DNA from: Medicago truncatula
Taxonomy: Eukaryota > Streptophyta > Magnoliopsida > Fabales > Fabaceae
DNA: 64,000 nucleotides
NCBI RefSeq assembly: GCF_003473485.1
Contig: NC_053046.1
Span: 43,849,832-43,913,831, forward strand
Direction: 5' to 3'
The position numbers were made by a program, and so were the translations under genes. A model generated the notes under the pieces. It saw only the letters and a list, made by a program, of their open reading frames with translations, was not told where the DNA came from and ran no database searches. Positions 13,201 through 24,181 of the stretch are shown here, in pieces. Position 1 is the first letter of the stretch. Each line of letters begins with the position of its first letter.

Positions 13201-13232
13201 CAGTGGCATGTGTCTTCAGTTTTGGTTCATAG
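7206..13232 (+). CDS. AHK2-like: AHK2-type cytokinin receptor (CHASE-domain hybrid histidine kinase)
   Basis: Predicted exons: 7206-7508, 7829-8086, 8711-9163, 9363-9638, 9807-9976, 10256-10468, 10548-10734, 10953-11004, 11098-11327, 11436-11534, 11623-12281, 12389-12886, 12980-13232. All junctions are GT-AG and in phase; the product is about 1216 residues (Arabidopsis AHK2 is about 1176). Membrane segments lie near residues 35-57, 203-220, 264-282 and 568-592. The CHASE domain spans about 298-540 and contains [19 protein letters not shown]. The H box SHEIRTP has His627, the N box NLVGNSLK lies near 740-747, and ATP-lid motifs are DTGIGI (829) and GGTGIG (858). The C-terminal receiver has DD 1080-1081, phospho-acceptor Asp1125 in [11 protein letters not shown], and Lys1197. 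Family role: binds cytokinin and passes phosphate His-Asp-His-Asp to type-B response regulators. The extra N-terminal membrane segments point to AHK2 rather than AHK3 or CRE1. Oddities: Tyr675 where relatives have Asp in EVLDQAKIE, and Ile749 after the N box where relatives have Thr. Confidence 0.93.
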
Positions 13233-14230
13233 TAAGGAAGTAGCATTGCTTATTGACATGCTGCATTACTCGCTACTACAGCTGATGCAACTCGGCCTTC
13301 GAAAGCAGAATTCTGCATAATGGATCTCAGCTATGGCTGTGTAGATATAGTAAGTGTCGTGTTTCATTATCCTTGGATTTTCATATTACAAGTGCATTTA
13401 GTAGAAAATTTTCAATGATTAGAACATACATGTGTTTCATTTCTAAATTTTTTCACTACTTTAATATGTTTCATTTAGCTGCAGCTTGTTTTTTCATTCA
13501 CATCTACAATGTTTGATTTAAAATATTTTATTACTATTTACTTATTAACAGTTTTTCACCTGTCCTCTTTTCAGAAAGTTGATTTCAACTGCAATATATT
13601 ACATGGAATCACTCATTGCAGGAGCAGTGGTGAACAGGAGTCAAGATTAAATTTATATGTACATATCATATTTTTCGTTCTATATTCGTATCGAGCAAGT
13701 AGGATATACGATTAAATGTTGTAGTTATGTCATCATTAATTAATTCATTTTCTGGGGGGCTAAGATGGAAAGAAATGGAAGATATCTGAACCCTCAGAAG
13801 TTTGTAAGTAACATGTATAGTTATTAATCAATCCAGTATTATGGAATATGTATCAATATTGTGAGATTACAACTCCAATATATCACTAAAAAGTTGCAAT
13901 GGATATTGATAGATGATAACATGAGGACCACCAAAGGACCAAGAACCTTTTTCCATATGGAAAAAGGCAATAAAGAAAAAGGGTTGCAAAAACATAAAAG
14001 GTGTGAAAAAGGAAGTGAAATATATAATCATTTTGTAATTGAAAGAGGTTAAAAAAATGTAAAGCCTTGTTGAGTTGGAATAACATCTGACAGCATATAT
14101 AAAGTTTAGAATATATTACTTTTCTATATGTGATTGTCAAGAACGTGACTAAGCCATAAACATCAGCTTGGTACAGCTCATTTTGTGGATTTGGATTGCT
14201 TACTGTAATAAATCCATGCATTCATACAAA
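13233..14230 (+). other. 3' flank and probable 3' UTR of the histidine kinase gene
   Basis: No coding potential is convincing. A possible 3' UTR intron runs from a GTAAGT near 13350 to TTTTCAG near 13575. Three to four A/T-rich poly(A)-signal-like sites follow. Confidence 0.35.
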
Positions 14231-14585
14231 TAGAAAACACATTTTGATATTTTTTTAACTCCAAAATATCGTGCTTTTCAAGCCTAGATTGTCTGATCTT
14301 GATCCAATGACCACCAATGTGTTTTTTTTAAGAGATGACCGACAATGTGTTGATTGTATGAATGCGTGATATTTGTGACTGCTCACAATCCAAATCCTCA
14401 TTTTTGTGGGTTACACACATGTGACCACTAGAAATATTGTCGTCCACATGGAATATAAAATAATTTCTTAGCCTTTTCAAACACATAACTTATTTGGCCT
14501 TTTCTCTTCCCATTAGTACTATATAGATAAGTAGTATAATGTTGTTCTTGGTGTCTTAGCTATCTATTAACTCTTCATTTTTACA

Positions 14586-15521
14586 ATGCCAATATCCATA
14601 TTGAAGTTGATGTTTCCTCTACTCTTCATAGCTATGATTCTTCCAAAATCTGGTAATGAAAACATACTTGTGTTCCAAAATATATCAAATTGTTACATTT
14701 TTACAATGTTATTAGTCGAGAAATGTTAACATTACAAACTCTTTTAGGTGATTCTTAATTTTCCTCCCTCTGTTGTGTATGTTTATAATGTTCATCTTCT
14801 AGAGTATGTTACATGCAGCGAACGCCGAATTCGAGCTATGGTGTGTAGCAGATGAGCAGACCACTGACTCTGATTTGCAGGATGCCTTGAATTGGGCTTG
14901 TGGGAAAGGAGGTGCAGATTGTAGCAAAATTCAACAAGACCAACCTTGCTATTTTCCAAACACATTGAAAGACCATGCTTCTTATGCCTTTAACAGTTAC
15001 TTTCAGAAATTCAAGAACAATGGTGGTTCTTGTTATTTTAGAGGTGCTGCCATGACAACAGAAGTGGATCCTAGTAAGTATTATTGAATATATTTTTGAT
15101 AACCACACCCCACTTGTGTGAGTTGTTTAAACTAGGAAATGTACATGTTCACATGACAATGATTGCAAAAAGTAGATCTAGAAAAGAGTTGGCCATGTGA
15201 TTTTGAATAGTTTAATGAATATGAAAATGGTATAATTGATTTATAATTGTAAAAGGGGAAAAAAGAAAAAGTAACTTGGTAAACAAGTAAGTTATATCCT
15301 TCAGTCAATCAACTAAATCCAATCAACTATGAAAAATTATACTTAATTAAGTTCATAACTAGTAATTATAATCTCATTCTCATTAAGTAGGTTGATTCAC
15401 TTGGTTAATCCATCATAACCTGAAAAAAATATGGAGGGTGATTTATATAACCAATGAGTCTTTGATTGTTAAATGTTTTTGTGCAGGTCATGATTCTTGT
15501 CATTATGACTTCTTTCCCTGA
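14586..15521 (+). CDS. Small secreted X8 (CBM43-like) carbohydrate-binding protein
   Basis: Three predicted exons, 14586-14652, 14819-15073 and 15487-15521, join in phase to 118 residues. Residues 1-25 form a signal peptide (MPISILKLMFPLLFIAMILP). The rest is a single X8 domain: WCVAD, ALNWACGKGGADC, CYFPNT, YAFNSYFQK, GSCYFRGAA and a final SCHYDFFP. Six cysteines sit where the X8 fold forms disulfides. The family binds beta-1,3-glucan (callose) in the wall and includes C-terminal domains of glucan endo-1,3-beta-glucosidases and plasmodesmal callose-binding proteins. This copy has no glucanase domain and ends right after the X8 domain, so no GPI-anchor signal is visible. The short first coding exon carrying the signal peptide is typical of this subgroup. 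Confidence 0.85.
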
Positions 15522-17103
15522 TGGCAACTGATAATAAGACTCAAAGCTAGTACATCAAAAATTTGTGTTGGCCCTTTTTGTTGAATACCAATCAAGCAAT
15601 GTGTTCTACTACTTGATTTTTGTTGAAACACATGCTAAGATTTTAAGAATCAATGATAGATTTTTTGTTCAGTGAAGAATCACTTCATTCTTATGTTAAT
15701 TTTCTAAATATTATTTCCAATATTAATACCATACTATACCGTGTCAAAAATTGAATGTGTGTGACTTAGCTGCACATGCTTAATTTGCTGGAGGTTTACT
15801 CGTATGATATTAGGGGTAGCTGCCTCCCCACTTGTCTAATTTTTTGTCTAGTGAAGATTGAATATTTTATCTTTTTTTTTTTTGGTAGTGATTTGTTTAT
15901 CTTTGTTTACACTAAAAATGAAGTGTTCCCCTATTAGATTATTGATACTCCATCAGTTCTATTTTTAGTGTCTTGAAAAATAGCGATGTATATTTTTGCA
16001 CATTGTATCCTTGTTATACCCTTGTTTTAATCCACCAATAAATTCTTATTTTTTGCACACACTTTATCATTCTAATAAATTTAATATGTTATATTTCTCT
16101 CATAACAAATAATTGTCGGTTATTATCTTTTTCTCTAACAAATTTTCTTTTTTTTTTGCACGATCTCTCTCTCATAACAAACAATTGTCAATTTTTTAAA
16201 TATTGTGCACATCTTTTTAATTATTTAAAGTCAATATAAAAATTATATTGATGAAACTTCTTCTTCATTGTCATCTTGTTCTTATTCTTGTATCTTGTCA
16301 GATGAGTCTTCAACTACTGCTCCATCTTCACCCCTCATCAGCAATTTCGACGAGTAATTCCACTTTTTCTTTCTTTTGAAAATTCATGGAGTCTTTTATT
16401 TTTCTTCTCTTAAATATGTTCTTTTACTTTGCACTTGAAATTTTTAACAATTGTTATTCATCTTATTTATAGAATTTTTAACTCTTCTTGGAACATTTCT
16501 TGTAACAAAATTTTATTTAAATTTGAAGATAACAAGAAACAAACTTTGTTTTAAAAAAAAAAAACTTTAGTTTTCCAAATAGATAACATCAATTAGTTTT
16601 TTTTTTTTTTTTTTAAAGATAAGAGTAATTGACAAAGGGTATCATTGACAAATTGTACCCTTAAAATACCAAAAAGACAGTTAAATAGAAACAAAAAATT
16701 CACCTTAAAAATATACTTAAAAAGAAACGGAGGGGAGAATTTCATAATTATTGGTAGGAATGAAGTAAGAAAAGCAAGAGTATATTGCCTGATTTATATT
16801 CAACACAAAAAGGCTCAACTCTAGTTTGAACTTTTTTTTTTTGAGAAAACTCTAGTTTGAATTTATAGCTTATAACTTACCATTTTATTAAATGATAAAA
16901 TGTATAATAAAAGACGAAAGAAAAGAATGACGAGTGCAACAATTCCTTAAAAAAAAAAATGACGAGTGCAACAAGTCGTTAAAAAAAAAAAAACCACTAG
17001 TGAAAGGTTCCTTTTTTTTTTTTTTAATAAGAGTGGAAGGTTCCAATGTGAAGAGATTCTTTGGGCCGGAAAATATTATGAGATAATTTTTCAATTTTTT
17101 TTA
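15522..17103. other. AT-rich spacer with degenerate MITE ends
   Basis: No gene is seen. A pair of Stowaway-like ends, CTCCATCAGTTCTATTTTTA near 15949 and its loose inverse AAAAAGAAACGGAGGGGA near 16716, may bound an old element. Long A and T runs occur near 16550, 16600 and 17000. Confidence 0.4.
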
Positions 17104-17172
17104 GTGGCCGGGGTTTAAATCCGAACCTTATATATACTATATATTGTCCCTAACAATTGAGCCAAACTTTTA
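17104..17172 (-). mobile_element. Short tRNA-like SINE copy, reverse orientation
   Basis: On the minus strand it has GGCTCAATTGTTAGGGACAA (A-box-like) and GGTTCGGATTTAAACCCCGG (B-box-like), followed by an A-rich tail (the T run just before 17104). No clear target duplication is found, so this copy is older or truncated. Confidence 0.55.
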
Positions 17173-17295
17173 AATTTATATACACTCTGTGTTTTCTTTC
17201 AATTTAAGCCTTTTGATTATCATTATTTTGAAGTAATATAATCGTAGTTACAATTATCTGAATTTTTTATTTAAATGACAATGTTGGTTAATATA

Positions 17296-18289
17296 AGACC
17301 GGTGCTAGTCACACAAAAAAAAAAAAATAAGTTACACCTCAGAATGACTAACATACCCTTTAATTAAAATAAAAATTTTAAATTAACTAAATTTACATTA
17401 ACGTAAATTGAACATAAGTAAACTTAATTTACATTAACCTAAATTGAAGATAAGTAAACTTAATTTACATTAACCTAGATTGAATGTAAGTAAACTGAAT
17501 TTACAAACTTAATTTACATTAACCTAGATTGAACGTAAGTAAACTGAATTTACATTAACCTAGATTGAACGTAAGTAAACTGAATTTACATTAACCTAGA
17601 TTGAACATAAGTAAATTGAATTTACATTAACTTATATTGAACGTAAGTAAACTGAATTTACAAACTTAATTTACATTAACCTAGATTGAACGTAAGTAAA
17701 CTGAATTTACATTAACCTAGATTGAACATAAGTAAACTGAATTTACACTAACCTAAATTGAACGTAAGTAAACTGAATTTACATTAAACTAGATTGAACG
17801 TAAGTAAACTGAATTTACAAACTTAATTTACATTAACCTAGATTGAACGTAAGTAAACTGAATTTACATTAACCTAGATTGAACATAAGTAAACTGAATT
17901 TACATTAACCTACATACGTAAACTACACTAACCACTTTTATATACATACACGTAAACTTAATTTACACTAACCTCTCGCTTAAAATCAAATTGACAGACA
18001 TATCTCATACCAAAACAAACAATAAACAAATAGAAACTCATCGAAAATGAAATTTATGAAATTCACTAACCTTTATGAATATAGTACAGATCAATAACAA
18101 AGATGTTGATTCAGATATTGGTTGCACATCTATGGTGATTTGTGGATGAAAGGGGGTAAGGGTTCAGAATGATCATAAAAGATGAATTTTTAAAAATTTA
18201 CATGAAGAGGGCAATTTTGATATTATTGTAAAATTTTAAATAAATTTAGGTGTAACTTTTTTTTTTTTGGATGTGACTAGCACCGGTCT
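17296..18289. mobile_element. 994-bp non-autonomous TIR transposon with internal minisatellite
   Basis: The left end AGACCGGTGCTAGTCACA is mirrored by the right end TGTGACTAGCACCGGTCT. Further in, an A run plus GTTACACCT on the left matches AGGTGTAAC plus a T run on the right, giving imperfect TIRs of about 40 bp. TAATATA occurs at 17289-17295 and 18290-18296 as a candidate 7-bp target duplication. The interior is mostly a minisatellite plus about 300 bp of unique sequence with no transposase. The superfamily is not clear from the ends. Confidence 0.75.
17378..17915. repeat. 36-bp minisatellite array
   Basis: About 13-14 copies of a 36-bp unit containing TTAACCTAGATTGAACGTAA and GTAAACTGAATTTACA. 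Some copies carry an extra AAACTTAATTTACA segment, giving a higher-order pattern. Early copies (before 17480) are more diverged, with CTTAATTT instead of CTGAATTT. It lies inside the TIR element. Confidence 0.9.
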
Positions 18290-18296
18290 TAATATA

Positions 18297-19583
18297 ATTG
18301 TTATATGCATGCTCTTAAAGTTCATTATTATGCATTGAGAATATTTTATTATTTTATAAAGCATAAATACTAAAATGAAAATAAATATAAAATAAAATTT
18401 TAGCATATTAAAATTAATTAAATAATATATAAAATATCTGAAAAATGTTAAATTTAAAATATTAAATTTAAATAATAATTTACATAAACTTATTATGAAT
18501 TAAAAATACTCTTTTATTTTATTTTATATTTAGTTGAATCGTTAATTTTGCCAAAATTTTAATTAGCTTATTAGCTATCAATTATCAACCACAAGTTATC
18601 ACTCATCAGACATCAACCATAAGCTCTAAACAATTAACTAACTTATCAGTCATCCGCTATTTTTACCGAACAAAGTTTATGTCTATTTTTTTTAGGAAGT
18701 TAAACTGGTATACCAAAATTGACATTTGAGACAAAAGAACATGAGACCTTAGGATGAACACACTCCACAATCTTAAGTCAACCACCAGGTCAACTCTAGT
18801 GGATTCAAAGCTTACGACGGTTGTAATCAACTTATTGAATTCTATTCTTTCACTCATGTGCCGGATAGGATTCTCAGGTGATCCTAATATATTCAAGTTT
18901 GGCTTCTTATAAAAAAAAAATACTAATATTGTGCAATTAGAAAAGCAAATATCTAAAACCAATCAATTGAACTCAAGTGGTTAATGAGCTCCACCATAGA
19001 CGAATTGTTCTTCAGAATATAAGTTTGATTACTGATTAGTATAGGTTTTGGTCAAACTTTACTTACCTCCTGAACTTGACGTTACGAGGGTCACTTTTCT
19101 CAAGAACCGGAGGGTAACAACAAAAAAGAAAATCAAATATCTCCGTGAAAAAAAGATAAAAATAATTATTCAAAAAAAAATAAAGATAAAAATTAAATGT
19201 GGAAGCCTTATCCTCCCAACAAAAAATGTTGAAACCTAACAGCATTCATTAGTTAAATAAAAAATAATAATAATTGAAGTAGTAAAACCTCTAAAAAAAA
19301 CATTGAAGCGGTAAAAAAAAACCAAAAATCAAATATTGAAATCAAATATAGAATGAATCATTCTACAAAAAAATAATATTCCCTTTTTTTTTTTTGAGCA
19401 AAAATAATATTCCCTCTAAAAGTTATATATATTTCAATGAAATAATAACCAAATCTTTTTATAAAAGTTATATATTTGAATCAAATAATTAGTAAATCTT
19501 TTTATGACAAACTTGGAGACCACTCTAAGCAATATATAGCGTCTTTCCTCCACTTTCCCTGTCATTAGTCATTACTAATATCG
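18297..19583. other. AT-rich spacer before the CAF1 gene
   Basis: No coding content is recognised. Short ORFs near 18663-18962 and 19048-19239 show no family features and overlap low-complexity A runs. Confidence 0.5.
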
Positions 19584-20739
19584 ATCACACTTTGGTGATC
19601 GTGCTCCTTCTCTCTCTCATAAAACCCTTATTCTTTGCTGATCGTGCTCCTAAACAAAGCCCTTATTCTTGATCAAAGGAAGTGTTTAAGAAGGTCAGTA
19701 GCTATATGAACAAATTCTGAGTTTCATGTCATAGTATCTCTTTGCTTCTAGGTATTTTTACTTCTTAAATTTATCAGATTTTTTCTTTATGATTTTCTGA
19801 AAGTATATTTTATTTATCTTCCCTTCTTTACTGAGAAAGGGTTTTTGTGTTACATGTTTTGATGTTAGAGAATGGATACTTGTTAAATAAGTGATGCATG
19901 ATTCTGCACTGTCAATTCAAAACATTAACTGGTGTCGTAGGAACCTTTAATGTGCTTGATAATGATTTTTAGAAATTATATTTTTTATTCCTCCTCCCTT
20001 CTTATTGTGAAGTGTGAAAGTGTTTTTGTATTGTTTTCATTAGGGTTTTGATGTTAGACTTAGAGAATGAAAGTTTAATTTAAGAAAGTAACTACTACTA
20101 CGTACTCCTCTATATAACTAGGTATCAATCACACTTTCGTGATCGTGTTCACAAAACCCTTATTGTTGATCAAAGTAAGTTTGAGAATGTCAGAGGCTAT
20201 AAGAACAAATTTTGAGTTTCATGTGATATTATCTTTTTGTTTCTAGGTATTTTTACTTATTAAATTCAGACTTTTTTCTTTCTTTACGTTTGATAATGAT
20301 TTTCAGAAAGTATATTTTATTACTCCTCCCTTCTTTACTCTGGAAGTGTTTTTATGTTGCTAGAATGGATATACTTGTTAAATAAATTCTGAATTTCTTG
20401 TGATAGTGTCTCTTTACTTCTGGGTATTTTTACTTCTTAAATTTATGACTATTTCTTTCTTTAAATTTGGTAATGATTTTCTGAAAGCATATTTTATTTA
20501 TCCTCCCTTCTTTACTGTTTCTGGTGTTGATGTTAGAGTTAGAGAATGAATAGTTGTTAGTTAATTAAGTTATGCTTGTGCGTTGTAAATTCACCACATT
20601 AACCCCCTCTTTTACACATGCTGCTGCTAGTTGTTTAATGTTTAAATATTGCTGAGAGAATTTTTTTTATTGGTTTGTTAACATTCTTTCTCATCGTTTC
20701 TTGCTCAGAATTTCAACTTGTACCTGATTCAAGACCACA
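19584..20739 (+). repeat. Duplicated leader/promoter region of the CAF1 gene
   Basis: A segment beginning ATCACACTTTGGTGATCGTG at 19584 recurs as ATCACACTTTCGTGATCGTG at 20128. Both continue with AAAACCCTTATT, TTGATCAAAG and a GT donor-like site, then with GTTTCATGT, TCTAGGTATTTTTACTT and AAAGTATATTTTATT. A third partial copy of the downstream part starts near 20378. The likely leader intron ends at TTGCTCAG near 20708. Two alternative first exons and promoters are possible. Confidence 0.7.
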
Positions 20740-21564
20740 ATGATAATGATGAAGGAAGACCCTGGTTCAAAACCAATCATGATCCGTAAAGTGTGGGGAT
20801 ACAATTTGTCTTGCGAATTCAAGCTCATTAGTCAGTTAATTGGTAAATACAATTTCATCTCAATGGACACTGAATTTCCTGGAATTGTTCATTCACCCAC
20901 AGTCCGCCGTCGCCTCCAACCTAACGAGCAATACAGTTACTTGAAAGCCAACGTTGATGCTCTAAACATTATTCAGATCGGTCTTACCTTATCGGATGCA
21001 ATTGGTAACCTCCCTAGTGATCAGAACAATCGTTACATCTGGGAATTCAATTTCCGTGACTTTAACGTCAAGAGGGATCTCCACAACAAAGACTCCATTG
21101 ACATGCTCCACCGTCAGGGTATCAACTTCTTTCGTAACACTGTTCAAGGTGTGGACTCGTTTCATTTTGCGATGCTGATGCGGTGGTCTGGACTGCTTTT
21201 CAACAACTCGGTGACATGGGTGACATTCCACAGTGCGTATGATTTTGGATATCTGGTGAAAATCTTAACGCGGCATTATCTTCCTCGTAGCTTGAAAGAG
21301 TTTTTGCATGTTTTGAGAGAATTATTTGGAAGGAATGTGTATGATATCAAGTATATGATTCGCTATTCAAATGCACTTTATGGCGGTCTTGAACAAGTTG
21401 CGAGTATTCTTCATGTGGATCGGGCCATTGGTAAGTGCCATCAAGCTGGATCCGACAGTTTGTTGACATCGCAGACTTTTCACAAGATGGTGAACACATA
21501 TTTTATCAACAATGAAGTCAAAAAGCACGCTGGAGTCATATTTGGATTAGAAGTTACAGCTTGA
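20740..21564 (+). CDS. CAF1: CCR4-associated factor 1 (CAF1) mRNA deadenylase
   Basis: The intronless 274-residue ORF is close to the usual plant CAF1 length of about 270-280. It starts at the first ATG after the leader intron and reads MIMMKEDPGSKPIMIRKVWG. The DEDDh exonuclease residues are visible: Asp43 and Glu45 in SMDTEFPG, Asp168 in HSAYDFGYL, and His234 and Asp239 in HQAGSDSLLT. CAF1 proteins shorten poly(A) tails in the CCR4-NOT complex in the cytoplasm; the plant members are often stress- or wound-inducible. The lack of CDS introns is normal for this plant family. The duplicated leader just upstream may give alternative promoters. No damage is seen in the reading frame. Confidence 0.93.
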   Translation: MIMMKEDPGSKPIMIRKVWGYNLSCEFKLISQLIGKYNFISMDTEFPGIVHSPTVRRRLQPNEQYSYLKANVDALNIIQIGLTLSDAIGNLPSDQNNRYIWEFNFRDFNVKRDLHNKDSIDMLHRQGINFFRNTVQGVDSFHFAMLMRWSGLLFNNSVTWVTFHSAYDFGYLVKILTRHYLPRSLKEFLHVLRELFGRNVYDIKYMIRYSNALYGGLEQVASILHVDRAIGKCHQAGSDSLLTSQTFHKMVNTYFINNEVKKHAGVIFGLEVTA

Positions 21565-22196
21565 TAAAGAAACCTTGATTTGAGTTTGAATTGCTACATA
21601 ATACATGATAAACATTTAGTATATGTTTTAATTGTTTCTGACAATATAATATCAACATGCTTACTTTTTTTTTTTATTTCTCTTTTAAATTAAAATTCAT
21701 ATCTTTGTTCTGGTTTTGTATAGTTTCTGCTCAGCGCACAAACAATTTATTTGTGCTTGTTTCTTCTGCTTTCACCCTAACGAACGCGATTTTCTTTAAC
21801 CTTACCACCTAAGCATTAGTGATGGGAAATTCCTAGGAATAATATGTCCAGCAACACCAATAGGTTTTGAACACATCTTTATGAATTTATATATCGGGAT
21901 AGTAACACGCGATATTTTCTGCTTCAGGAATATGTACAGCCACCGACTATATAGCGTCCCTTGATCAAATGTATATAATAATAATAATACTATAACCTTT
22001 CACGCAACCACTTTTTTTTATACATTCTATACAATTCTTTCTTCTTTCTCGAAATGTCTTTTGTTCATCGCCAGTTTGAATATATAGGATGAAAAGTCAC
22101 TGTCATGGGCCTTTTAATCTTTGTAAAAAACATCATCAGTTACCATCCTCCTGCCACATTTCTCAAACAGCTCTCTGTCTCTCAGAGAAAGTTCAG

Positions 22197-22700
22197 GATG
22201 GCTAGTTCTACTGGTACTGGTGGTAATGGTATCTGTCCTTCGAATTTGTGACCTCCTCGACACCCCAAATTTTATGGTTACAGTTGGGAAAAACCCAAGT
22301 CAGCCAGAAAAGAGTGAGTGACATGGTTCACCTTACAAACCGGTGGTTTACCGTATTACTAATTTATGCTTTCCAAGAAACATCTTTGAATCAGAAAACT
22401 ACCTTGCCTCCGGCTTCTTGGACAAGAATTTCGCCTCCTTGCTACGACTTCTCTCACAGTACACCGATGATCGAAAACTCCAAAGAGTTTTATTGCTTGG
22501 TGTCAATGCAGGAGAAGCTTGAGAAGCGTAATGCTGCTCGTGATCTTACAAAACGGAATAATGTGATACGGAAATTATATGAAGCCATCATCGCTGATCA
22601 TCAGGATTGGTGAAAGATTGATTCAAGAGGCGCTTTTCGCATTAGATGCATTTGAGAACGTTCCAGGTGCAGGAGGATTGGGCAACACCGGTCTCTAGTT
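22197..22700 (+). pseudogene. Decayed coding stretch of unknown family
   Basis: A possible start (ATGGCTAGTTCTACTGGTAC at 22198) is followed by stops in every frame, but the base composition is gene-like. The best pieces are in shifting frames: ENYLASGFLDKNFASLLRLL near 22390, EKLEKRNAARDLTKRNNVIR near 22511, and ERLIQEALFALDAFENVPGA near 22617. I do not recognise the family. The three frames in a row suggest at least two indels. It could instead be several exons with unseen introns, though splice sites are not obvious. Confidence 0.35.
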
Positions 22701-23923
22701 TGCAATTTTAAATGTTACTGATCAATTATACGTGGATCAAAGGGGTAAGATATACAGTATGCATAATGATGTTGATATTGAACTTTGATATTGCAGGGAA
22801 CATTGTTTTCACTGATAAGATGTGAAATGAATTATAAATCCTCTTGCTTATGAAAGTTATTGTGCCAACCTTATCTAACTAATTGTCTAACAAATTAACT
22901 GAATCTATAATTTTTCTTACTAAATTTGGTCACCTTACTAATTTTTTGAATTACACTTTTAGAGTCACATAATTCGATACTCTTTTATTAATTGACTCTA
23001 AAAAATTATTTTAGAGCACCCTTTCTCTTTTAGCGTCACAAAACTTTGAGTCAGTTAATTTAGAGTCAAAATATTTAGCTCTATTGAAATTTGGTCATGT
23101 AACCTTTCTCTTTTATCTCTCACTACTTATTTCTCTTTCTTCGATCTTCATCCACTTATCTCGATTAACCGGTTCACAAATTTCCATGAATTAGTGGAGA
23201 ATTTGTGCAAACCAATTTGCAAAAAGTGTCGTGAACTGGTATGTACGTACCAATTCACGTATCATGTCAAGAGAATTATGTGACCATGTATTACCCTTTT
23301 TTTGGTTCATGTTTTCCACCTCTTATTTTTCTTGGTTATTTTTTTTATGGAAGAGTATATTTTTATTTGGAGCAAGTAGGATAATTTTTTTTTTTTTTTT
23401 TTTTATGTATATGGGTATTATTAGTCGAACAAATTGTAAGTCAATCAAAAAAAAAAAAAAAAAAAAAAACAAAGATTAATTAGTTCATAACCGGTGATTC
23501 TAATCTCATTCTCAATAGATTTGATTCACTTGGTTAATCCACCATAACATGACAAATTATCAAGGGTAATTTATAAGCAAATTTGCTTTTGCTTTTCTTA
23601 CTTTATTGATTTATTAATACAGCTGAAATCTTTTAGTGAAAGTGTCTTAAAATCCGTTGATCTTGTCTTTCCCCTTTCTCAACTGTCTTAATTTTTTTTT
23701 TTATGGAAGTTGCAATTGGTTTGATTCAGGGACCTTCTCCGGTATATATCAATATATATGCTTGTGATTTTGTCATTTATTTTTATAACTCAGGAACTAC
23801 TAGTATTGTTACATGTAATCTATTATTGGACCAAAAAAAAACCTTAACAATCAGCATATTCAAATGTCCTTTATGCATATTTCTGACCAAAACTATCTAG
23901 CAACAGACCATTTTGATCGCTTA
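22701..23923. other. Intergenic spacer
   Basis: No gene is recognised. Repeated phrases built on TTAGAGTCA occur near 22960-23060 and look like an old repeat. Long T and A runs occur at about 23388-23404 and 23448-23469. Confidence 0.45.
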
Positions 23924-24178
23924 AGGTGTGTTTGGATTGAGGGTTTAAGAGGGGAAAGGAGGGGAGGATTTACTTTTTTTTTTTTTTTTTAATTACGGAC
24001 TATATAACATGTTTTTCTAAAATAATTTTAGTGTGATTAAAGTATTATATGATCATTTATCATGTTATTATTTTAATTTTTTAAAAAATATTTTTGATAG
24101 TGTGCATAATTTAAAAACAAAAAGTAAGTCATTCTCTTCTCTCCATTCCCCTCCCAAACCCTCTATCCAAACACATCT
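23924..24178. mobile_element. Tourist-like MITE with TTA target duplication
   Basis: Left end AGGTGTGTTTGGATTGAGGG; right end is the inverse with two mismatches (CCCTCTATCCAAACACATCT). TTA flanks both ends (23921-23923 and 24179-24181). A 3-bp TWA site is typical of PIF/Harbinger elements. There is no ORF in the 255 bp. Confidence 0.7.
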
Positions 24179-24181
24179 TTA

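Noticed and set aside
17378-17915. CRISPR-like array of 36-bp units
   Set aside because: The repeats are contiguous with no unique spacers and the genome is a plant; it is a minisatellite.
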